Assembly (NCBI GenBank): GCA_009838525.1
Contig: VXRJ01000003.1
Coordinates: 23,157 to 87,156, forward strand
Direction: 5' to 3'
DNA length: 64,000 nucleotides
From: Acidobacteriota bacterium
GTDB lineage: Bacteria > Acidobacteriota > Vicinamibacteria > Vicinamibacterales > UBA8438
A program made the translations under genes and the position numbers. Below the pieces are notes generated by a model. It saw only the letters and a program-made list of their open reading frames with translations. It was not told where the DNA came from and searched no databases. Shown one piece after another: positions 41,772-48,533 of this stretch; the first letter of the stretch is position 1; each line of letters begins with the position of its first letter.

Positions 41772-42995
41772 ATGAGTTCCATTAGCCGACGCGACCTGCT
41801 GACCTGGTTCGCGCTGACCCCGACGGTGCCGTTCTTCGTCCGCCGGAGCGCCCACGCGACCGCCGCGGAAGCGCAGGCGAGCCACGACGGGCCCATTGTG
41901 GTCGTCCTGCGCCTGAGGGGCGGCAACGATGGTCTCAACACCGTTGTTCCCGTACGCGACGACCGCTACTATCGGGCTCGTCCGACCATCGCCATCCCCG
42001 GGTCGCAGACGCTCCGACTCGACGGGAGCGATCTCGGCCTGAACCCCTGGCTCGCCGATGTGCGCCGGCTGATGGACGACGGCCTTGCCGGAATCGTGCA
42101 GGGCGTGGGCTACCCGCGGTCGTCCCGGTCCCACGTTCGCGCGACGGAGATCTGGGAAACGGGCTCGGTCGCCGCGTTGGCGCCGGAACACGGCTGGCTG
42201 GGACGTTACCTCGATCACGCCTGCGACTGTGGCGGCGAGCCGCTGGCGGGCGTGGATTTCGCGGAATCGCTCGGTCGGACGCTGGCCTCCGCGTCCAGCC
42301 GCAGCATGGCGATAGCCCATCCCGAGCTGCTGCTGGAGATGGCCGCTCCCGAGACGGCCCCCGCTACGGCTCGCGGTCCACGCGCCGCGCGGCTCGACTA
42401 CCTCCAACAGGTAACCAATGGACTCGCCCACGCCTCCCGCCAACTCCACCGCGCCCGGGCCGGGACGGGCGCCCGCTTCGACTATCCCGACACGGCGTTC
42501 GGCCAGTCCCTGCGGTGGACCGGCGACATGATCGAGACCGGTTGCCCGACCCGCGTCTACTACGCCTCCATCGGATCGTTCGACACCCCGGGATCCGCTT
42601 CGTTCGACACGCACGTGGATCAGCTCGCGAAGCACCGGGTCCTCTTCACGGAGCTCGGGCGCGGTCTGCGCGCCTTCGCACGTCATCTGCGCGAGTCGGG
42701 ACAGCTCGACCGCGTACTCCTGCTGACGTTCTCCGACTTCGGCCGTCTCGTAGAGGAGAACCGAAGCCACGGCACCGAGCACGGCGACGCCGGGGTGCTG
42801 TTCGTGATGGGCGGCGGCATCCGGGCCGGACTGCTCGGCGAGCCGGCCGACCTCGGCAAGGTCACTCGTGGGGGCCTCGACGCCACGGTCGACTTCCGCG
42901 ACATCTATGCAGACGTCCTGCGGCGCTGGCTCGGCGTCGATCCGACCGCAATCCTCGGCAACGAGGTCGGTTCCTTCCCGGTCGTGAACGCTTGA
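41772..42995 (+). CDS. DUF1501 Tat-exported protein
   Basis: This 407-residue protein has a twin-arginine signal (ISRRDLLTWFALTPTVPFF). The DUF1501 core follows with VLRLRGGNDGLNTVVPVRDD, YYRARPTIAI, and the C-terminal LLTFSDFGRLVEENRSHGTEHG motif, which resembles the metal site of alkaline-phosphatase-like sulfatases. The start ATG 41772 has GGAGGAC upstream. It follows DUF1800 by 20 bp. The two are a conserved pair in Planctomycetota, Acidobacteriota and Proteobacteria. Confidence 0.9.
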   Translation: MSSISRRDLLTWFALTPTVPFFVRRSAHATAAEAQASHDGPIVVVLRLRGGNDGLNTVVPVRDDRYYRARPTIAIPGSQTLRLDGSDLGLNPWLADVRRLMDDGLAGIVQGVGYPRSSRSHVRATEIWETGSVAALAPEHGWLGRYLDHACDCGGEPLAGVDFAESLGRTLASASSRSMAIAHPELLLEMAAPETAPATARGPRAARLDYLQQVTNGLAHASRQLHRARAGTGARFDYPDTAFGQSLRWTGDMIETGCPTRVYYASIGSFDTPGSASFDTHVDQLAKHRVLFTELGRGLRAFARHLRESGQLDRVLLLTFSDFGRLVEENRSHGTEHGDAGVLFVMGGGIRAGLLGEPADLGKVTRGGLDATVDFRDIYADVLRRWLGVDPTAILGNEVGSFPVVNA

Positions 42996-43015
42996 CTTAA
43001 CGCTGGAGATCCACC

Positions 43016-43438
43016 ATGCGCATGAAGCTCCCGGCCCTGGTCATTTCCCTGCTGCTGCTGAACGCCGCCTTGCCGGAGGCGCAAGGGGAAGACCACCTGC
43101 AGACGCTACAGGGCGAGTGGACGGTGGCCGCCGCCGAGCAGCGGGGGCAACCGTTCGACGCTATCGTCGGCGGGGTTCTCACCATCACGGGCGATCGCTT
43201 CGCCCTGCTCACCGCGACCGGCAACGAGTTCCAGGGGCAGATCCGAATCGACGCGACGCAGTCGCCCGCCCACCTCGACTTCGTCCACGACGACGGCGTG
43301 CTGTGGGAAGCGATCTACGTGGCGCAGGCGGACTTTTTCCGTCTCAACTACGTCGAAGCGGACGCAGGCACCCCACGCCCGACCATGTTCGCCACCACGG
43401 CGGACACCCCCGGCACGGTGATTGTCCTGCAGCGGTGA
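43016..43438 (+). CDS. Small secreted TIGR03067-like protein
   Basis: This 140-residue protein has a signal peptide (LVISLLLLNAALPEA). The start of the mature part, LQTLQGEWTVAAAEQRGQPF, is typical of the TIGR03067 / lipocalin-like family seen in Planctomycetota and Acidobacteriota. It is beta-rich, with no catalytic residues evident. It follows DUF1501 by 20 bp and probably ends the operon that starts with the TonB receptor or PepSY gene. Confidence 0.78.
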   Translation: MRMKLPALVISLLLLNAALPEAQGEDHLQTLQGEWTVAAAEQRGQPFDAIVGGVLTITGDRFALLTATGNEFQGQIRIDATQSPAHLDFVHDDGVLWEAIYVAQADFFRLNYVEADAGTPRPTMFATTADTPGTVIVLQR

Positions 43439-43524
43439 CGCTGGCAGCCCGTGGTGAAACTGTACACGGGCGTCCATCGCATGACGGGACTGCCCACGCG
43501 CAACCGCTGTAGAATCCCGACGAG

Positions 43525-45867
43525 TTGCGGCAACGCATCGAGGACTTCGACGAGCGGGCGTCCCGGCTGAGCGCGGCCGTTCTGCGCATCAGTTCCAGCC
43601 TCGACCTCGATACCGTGCTGCACGAAGCCGTCGACAGCGCCCGCGCCTTGACGGGCGCCTGCTACGGCGTCATTACCACCGTGGACAAGGACGGACGCGT
43701 CCAGGAGTTCGTCACCTCCGGCTTCACGCCCGCCGAGGAGGACCGGATGGCCACCTGGTCCGACGGGCCGCGGCTCTTCGAGCACTTCCGCGACCTTGAC
43801 GCCCCGCTGCGGCTGGCGGATCTTCCCACCTACGTCCGGTCGCTCGGCTTTTCGTCCGAGCTGATGCGGTCGAAGACCCTGCAGGGCACGCCGCTGCGGC
43901 ATGGCGACGACTACGTCGGGAACTTCTTTCTCGCCGAGAAGGAGGGCGGCCAGGAGTTCACCAGAATCGACGAAGAGATCCTGACGCTGTTGGCCTCGCA
44001 AACGGCGGCGGCGATCGCCAATGCGCGCGCGCACCACGACGAGCGGCGAGCCCGCGCCGGCCTCGAGGCCCTGATAGAAACTTCGCCCGTGGGCGTTGTG
44101 GTCTTCGACGGAGCCGGCAAGCCCGTCTCGTTCAACCGGGAAGCGCGACGAATCGTTGAGGCCCTGAACACGCCGGGGTACTCCCCGGAACAACTGCTGG
44201 ACTCCATCACATGCCGGCGCGCGGACGGGCGCGAGATCGCCTTGCGGGAGTACCCACTGGCGCAGCAGTTCAGCAACGGCGAGACTGTGCGGGCGGAGGA
44301 GATGACGCTGTCGGTCCCCGATGGCCGCAGCGTCACCACCCTGGTCAACTCGACGCCTATTCGTCCGGTCGGAAGCGCCGTCGAGTCGGTCGTGGTCACG
44401 CTGCAAGACCTCGCGCCGCTCGACGAACTCGAGCGGTTGCGCGCCGAGTTCCTGAGTTTGGTGAGCCACGAGTTGCGCACGCCGTTGATCTCGATCAAGG
44501 GCTCGACGGCCACCGTGCTGGGCGCCGCGCCGGCTCCCGAACCGGCCGAGATGCTGCAGTTCTTCCGGGTCATCGACCAGCAGGCCGACCACATGCGCGG
44601 TCTGATCGGCGACCTGCTCGACCACGGGCGCATCGTGACGGGCACGTTGTCCGTGTCGTCCGAACCGGTGGAAGTCGCCGCGTTGGTGGATCAGGCGCGC
44701 AGCACTTTCCTGAGCGGCGCCGGCAGCCAGCCCTTGAGCATCGCCCTGGCGGAGGATCTCCCCCGAGTGCTGGCCGACCCGGGACGGATCGTGCAAGTTC
44801 TCAACAACCTCCTGTCGAACGCTGCAAGGCACTCCCCCGAATCGACCCCGATCCGCATCGCGGCCGCGCGGGACGGCGTGCACGTGGCGATCTCGGTAAC
44901 GGACTCGGGTCGGGGCGTGCCGGCGGACCGGCTCCCACGCCTGTTCCGCAGGCACGCCGGAGACGCCGGCGAAGACGCGGAGGGTGGCCTCGGGGGGTCC
45001 GGCCTGGGCCTGTCCATCTGCAAAGGACTGGTTGAGGCGCACGGAGGCCGCATCTGGGCCCAGAGCGGCGGCGCGGGCCGCGGCACGTGCTTCACGTTTA
45101 CGGTGCCGGTGGCCGAGGAGGCAGTCGTCGCCACCGCCGCGGCGAGCTCTGGACGTTCCCGGCCCGCCCGGAAGGGGCAGCAGCAAACGTGCATTCTGGT
45201 GGTCGACGACGACCCCCAGACGTTGCGGTACGTTCGCGACGCCCTCGCTGAATCAGGCTATTCGCCTGTCGTCACCGCGGATCCGGAAGAGTTGGTCGAC
45301 CTCATCAGGATGCACCGGCCCGCATTGGTCCTTCTGGACCTGCTGCTTCCCGGAACGGACGGCATCAAGCTGATCGAGCGCATCCCCGAACTGGGTGACC
45401 TGCCAGTCATCTTCATCTCCGCCTATGGCAGGGACGAGACGGTGGTAAAGGCGCTGGACGCGGGCGCCGCCGACTACATCGTCAAGCCGTTCTCGCCGTC
45501 GGAGCTGACCGCGCGCGTCCGGGCGGCCCTGCGTCGCCGGACCGAGCCCGAGCCGTTCGTCCTCGGGGGGCTGAGCATCCACTACGAACAGCGCCGCGTA
45601 GCCGTGGAGGGGCGGCCGGTGGAGCTGACGGCGACCGAGTACGAACTGGTCCGCTTGCTCTCCGTCAACGCCGGACGGGTGCTGACCTACGACACTCTGC
45701 TGCGTCTAGCCTGGAAGAGACAGGATCGTGGCTCCCCTGACCCGAAACTCGTGCGTGCCGTAGTCAAGCGGCTCCGCCGCAAGCTGGGCGAGGACGCCGC
45801 AAGTCCGGCCTACATCCGCAACGAGCGCGGGGTCGGCTACCGAATGCCCGGACCGGCCGACCTCTAG
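43525..45867 (+). CDS. Soluble histidine kinase fused to receiver and OmpR-type DNA-binding domain (copy 2)
   Basis: This 780-residue paralogue of the protein at 25926-28289 has the same order: GAF (SSSLDLDTVLHEAVDSAR), PAS-like (TSPVGVVVFDGAGK), and HisKA with LVSHELRTPLISIKG. HATPase_c has NNLLSNAARHSP, DSGRGVP and GLGLSICKGLVEAHGG. The receiver has phosphoacceptor Asp in VLLDLLLPGTDG, and the winged helix ends NERGVGYRMPGP. All key residues are intact. The only usable start is TTG at 43525 without a good ribosome site. Similarity to the paralogue continues upstream (NPDELRQR versus SPDQLRRR) into an in-frame TAG at 43510, so the original start may have been lost. Confidence 0.9.
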   Translation: MRQRIEDFDERASRLSAAVLRISSSLDLDTVLHEAVDSARALTGACYGVITTVDKDGRVQEFVTSGFTPAEEDRMATWSDGPRLFEHFRDLDAPLRLADLPTYVRSLGFSSELMRSKTLQGTPLRHGDDYVGNFFLAEKEGGQEFTRIDEEILTLLASQTAAAIANARAHHDERRARAGLEALIETSPVGVVVFDGAGKPVSFNREARRIVEALNTPGYSPEQLLDSITCRRADGREIALREYPLAQQFSNGETVRAEEMTLSVPDGRSVTTLVNSTPIRPVGSAVESVVVTLQDLAPLDELERLRAEFLSLVSHELRTPLISIKGSTATVLGAAPAPEPAEMLQFFRVIDQQADHMRGLIGDLLDHGRIVTGTLSVSSEPVEVAALVDQARSTFLSGAGSQPLSIALAEDLPRVLADPGRIVQVLNNLLSNAARHSPESTPIRIAAARDGVHVAISVTDSGRGVPADRLPRLFRRHAGDAGEDAEGGLGGSGLGLSICKGLVEAHGGRIWAQSGGAGRGTCFTFTVPVAEEAVVATAAASSGRSRPARKGQQQTCILVVDDDPQTLRYVRDALAESGYSPVVTADPEELVDLIRMHRPALVLLDLLLPGTDGIKLIERIPELGDLPVIFISAYGRDETVVKALDAGAADYIVKPFSPSELTARVRAALRRRTEPEPFVLGGLSIHYEQRRVAVEGRPVELTATEYELVRLLSVNAGRVLTYDTLLRLAWKRQDRGSPDPKLVRAVVKRLRRKLGEDAASPAYIRNERGVGYRMPGPADL

Positions 45868-45959
45868 CAGCCCGTGGTGGACCGGCGCGGTACGAGTGAT
45901 TATCTCGTGTATGCTGCCCGGAAGTACGTTTGCCGCCGGATTACCGGCTGGTTCCAAGC

Positions 45960-46036
45960 GCGCCCGTAGCTCAGCTGGATAGAGCGCCGGGCTTCGAACC
46001 CGTAGGTCGGGGGTTCAAATCCCTCCGGGCGCGCCA
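45960..46036 (+). tRNA. tRNA-Arg (anticodon TCG)
   Basis: This 77-nt cloverleaf has acceptor GCGCCCG/CGGGCGC, the same D arm as the other tRNA-Arg, and anticodon loop CTTCGAA with TCG. The T arm is GGGGG-TTCAAAT-CCCTC, with encoded CCA. The first pair of the anticodon stem (27-43) is a C/T mismatch. It starts 93 bp after the second kinase-regulator gene. Confidence 0.96.
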
Positions 46037-46042
46037 TCGCAC

Positions 46043-46552
46043 TCACAACACCATGAACTCCGGCAGGTAGCGCGCCACTCCACTACACCCCTCGAGCGCG
46101 CCCGGCAGGAGTTCGATGACCATGAAGGCCTCGTCCGGGACGTCGAGCGCGAACCGAATGCCGTGCAGGCTGCCAGGCACGAAGCCAAATCGCGGGTAGT
46201 ATGTCGGATGGCCCAGGACGACGGCGATCCCGTAGCCCGCCGCGCGACACCGAGCGAGGCCCTCTGAAGCAAGCCGGGTGCCGATGCCGCGACCCTGATG
46301 GCCCGGATCGACGGCCATGGGGGCCAGCCCTGCCGCCTCGCGGACGTGCTCCGACGCACTGATCGTCACCGGCGTGAAGAGAATGTGACCGACAAGCTGG
46401 TCGTCCGCGACGGCGACCAGCGAGATCATCCAGCCGCCGCGCGCCCGGGCTTCGTCAACCATCCCGGCTTCGTCAGGCCCGCCAAACGCCCGCTGGTTGA
46501 CCAGGCGAATCCCCGGAACATCCTCGGGGCGCTCCGGGCGTATCGTGATCAT
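46043..46552 (-). CDS. GNAT-family N-acetyltransferase
   Basis: This 169-residue GNAT protein has an acetyl-CoA-binding segment GLAPMAVDPGHQGRGIGTRL (motif A with QGRGIG) and the following GYGIAVVLGHPTYYPRFGF, as in YhbS-like N-acetyltransferases. The substrate is unknown. The ATG at 46552 follows GTGGGAGG. It lies 33 bp downstream of the BON gene on the same strand, and its 3' end nearly touches tRNA-Arg(TCG). Confidence 0.9.
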   Translation of the reverse strand: MITIRPERPEDVPGIRLVNQRAFGGPDEAGMVDEARARGGWMISLVAVADDQLVGHILFTPVTISASEHVREAAGLAPMAVDPGHQGRGIGTRLASEGLARCRAAGYGIAVVLGHPTYYPRFGFVPGSLHGIRFALDVPDEAFMVIELLPGALEGCSGVARYLPEFMVL

Positions 46553-46585
46553 GCCTCCCACCTTTCAGGTTCGCGCGCCACGCCG

Positions 46586-47326
46586 CTACCTCAAGCTCTG
46601 AAGCTGGTTCGAAATCTGACCCACACCCTGGATCTCGCCAACCATGAGTTCGAGTTCCCGGCGCTCCAGATCGTTCTGTACATAGCCGGCCAGGGTGACC
46701 GAGCCATTGCTGACCAGGATTCGAAACGGCGGTGGCCGCGGGCCGGCGAACCGCATGAACGTCAGGCTGCCGAATACGCGTCGGCGGATCGCCTGACGGA
46801 GCCGGTCGTCCTGCAGGGTGGCGGGCAGCGGCTCGATTCCGTTCCGAATGTCCTGAACGCCGCGGAGCCTGGCGATACGCTCGAAGATCTCTCCCGCCTT
46901 GTCCAGCTCCGGCGTGACCCACCCGGCAAGCGTCACGACACCCCGGTCGACGGAGGCGCCGACGAAGTCCCACACCGTCATGTCCGGGTAGTTCCGGAGC
47001 ACGCGACCCACTTCCTCCGCCAGTCGTGCGTCCGTCTCCCCCGCCGGTACGGTGATCTCGCTCACCACCGTTCGCACCCCGGGCACGTTCAGGGCGCGCT
47101 GCAGGGCAGCGTGCTTCAGCCAGAAGGTGGCCACTTCACCGGCGAGGGTGACGTCGCCGCCGTCGACCGCCACTTCGAGGTCACGGAGCCCCCGTTCCTC
47201 GCGTAGCGCTTCCTCGACCGCCGCGACGACTGCAGTGGGCGGCTGCGGGCGCGCCGGGGCCGCCCCGACGTGCAGCAGCGCGGCCAGCACCACCGATGCG
47301 GCGAATCGCGAACCCGCAGACCGCAT
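46586..47326 (-). CDS. Periplasmic protein with three BON domains
   Basis: This 246-residue protein has a signal peptide (ASVVLAALLHVGAAPA). Three BON repeats are recognisable by their strands DVTLAGEVATFWLKHAA, VVTLAGWVTPELDKAGE and SVTLAGYVQNDLERREL, each followed by a helix and a closing strand such as GVRTVVSEI. BON domains bind lipid or membrane surfaces and occur in OsmY-type envelope-stress proteins. It diverges from the phosphotriesterase-like gene. Confidence 0.88.
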   Translation of the reverse strand: MRSAGSRFAASVVLAALLHVGAAPARPQPPTAVVAAVEEALREERGLRDLEVAVDGGDVTLAGEVATFWLKHAALQRALNVPGVRTVVSEITVPAGETDARLAEEVGRVLRNYPDMTVWDFVGASVDRGVVTLAGWVTPELDKAGEIFERIARLRGVQDIRNGIEPLPATLQDDRLRQAIRRRVFGSLTFMRFAGPRPPPFRILVSNGSVTLAGYVQNDLERRELELMVGEIQGVGQISNQLQSLR

Positions 47327-47408
47327 GGCAACCCCTTCCCTGAAGTGTCATGATACGGGCAGTCGGCTGCGCGGAGGTCTCGCTGGGAATCAACGCGGGA
47401 GGACGCTC

Positions 47409-48533
47409 ATGACGGCAAACAGGTCAGTTCGCAGCGTTGAATGGAGCCGCCGCCAGGCGCTGCGGCTGCTCGGACTCGGCGGGGCCGGCCTGGCGGCGGC
47501 GTGCGGCAGCACGCGGGAGCCCGAGGAACCGGCGGCGGACTCGACGCCCGCCGACTCGCCCGGCTCCCCAGAACCGATCGTCCGGACCATACTCGAGGAC
47601 CTGACCCCGGACCGCCTGAGGGGCGGTGCAGTGCTCTTTCACGAGCACATGTCGCTGGACATTGCGTTCTGGGATCGGCTGGTGGGCGCCGACAGCCCCG
47701 CGCGGGAGATCTTCCTCGGCCCGCCCGACAGCCCCTACTTCATGCAGGACGTCGACATGATGGCGGCGGAAATGCAGGCGGCGGCCCGCGAGGGAGTGTC
47801 CGCCGTCGTCGACGGCGGCCACGCCGACATGGGGCGCGACGTAGCTTTCCTGCGAGCCGTGTCCGAGCAGTCGGGCATGCCGATCGTGGTGAGCGGCGGC
47901 TACTACACCGACCCCTTCCACCCGCCCGAGCTGGCCGATCAGACCGAGGATGAGATCGCCGAGGGACTCGCCGCGACGGCAGACGCCGAGCGCTGGGGCG
48001 CGTTCGGCGAGATCGCGAGCTCCGAGGAAATGACTCCAGGCGAGCGAAAGGTGTTTCGAGCGATCGGCAAGGCGCACCTGTCCACGAACATTCCCATCTT
48101 CACCCATACCGCCAACGGGCTGGAGGCCGAGACGCAGCTCGACATCTTCGAGTCGCTCGGTGTTCCGACCGGCGCCGTCGCCATCGGGCACATGGGTGGG
48201 CTCGAAGACCCCGAGGCGACTGTCCACCGCCGGCTGGCGGAGCGTGGCGCCTTCGTTGGGTTCGACCGGCTCGGGAGCGGTCCGGAGGCCGACGGGCACA
48301 AGGTGCCGATGGTTCAGTCGCTCATCGACGCCGGCTACCTGGAGAACATCCTCCTGGCGTCGGACTTCGCGACGGCCAGAGACACGCAGCGCAACGGCGG
48401 CCCGGGCTACGCCAAGACCGTCACGCAGTTCGTTCCCATGCTGCGCGAGGCGGGAATCACCGAGGAAGACATCCGCGTCATGACGGTCGAGAATCCCCTG
48501 CGGCTGCTCGCCTTCGTGCCAAGGAGGGGGTAA
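47409..48533 (+). CDS. Phosphotriesterase-family amidohydrolase, Tat lipoprotein
   Basis: This 374-residue protein has a twin-arginine signal with a lipobox (SRRQALRLLGLGG...AAC), so it is probably folded before export and lipid-anchored. The amidohydrolase metal ligands are visible: HxH in LFHEHMS, Glu in GAFGEIASSEE (Glu in place of the carboxylated Lys of true phosphotriesterase, as in PHP homologues), His in PIFTHTAN, His in AIGHMGG, and Asp in LLASDFAT. It is most likely a lactonase or related hydrolase. The ATG has GGGAGGA upstream. Confidence 0.9.
   Translation: MTANRSVRSVEWSRRQALRLLGLGGAGLAAACGSTREPEEPAADSTPADSPGSPEPIVRTILEDLTPDRLRGGAVLFHEHMSLDIAFWDRLVGADSPAREIFLGPPDSPYFMQDVDMMAAEMQAAAREGVSAVVDGGHADMGRDVAFLRAVSEQSGMPIVVSGGYYTDPFHPPELADQTEDEIAEGLAATADAERWGAFGEIASSEEMTPGERKVFRAIGKAHLSTNIPIFTHTANGLEAETQLDIFESLGVPTGAVAIGHMGGLEDPEATVHRRLAERGAFVGFDRLGSGPEADGHKVPMVQSLIDAGYLENILLASDFATARDTQRNGGPGYAKTVTQFVPMLREAGITEEDIRVMTVENPLRLLAFVPRRG

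Noticed and set aside
45878..45915. Promoter for tRNA-Arg(TCG) (TGGACC, 17 bp, TATCTC; or TATGCT at 45910)
   Set aside because: Matches to the consensus are too weak to choose between the candidates.
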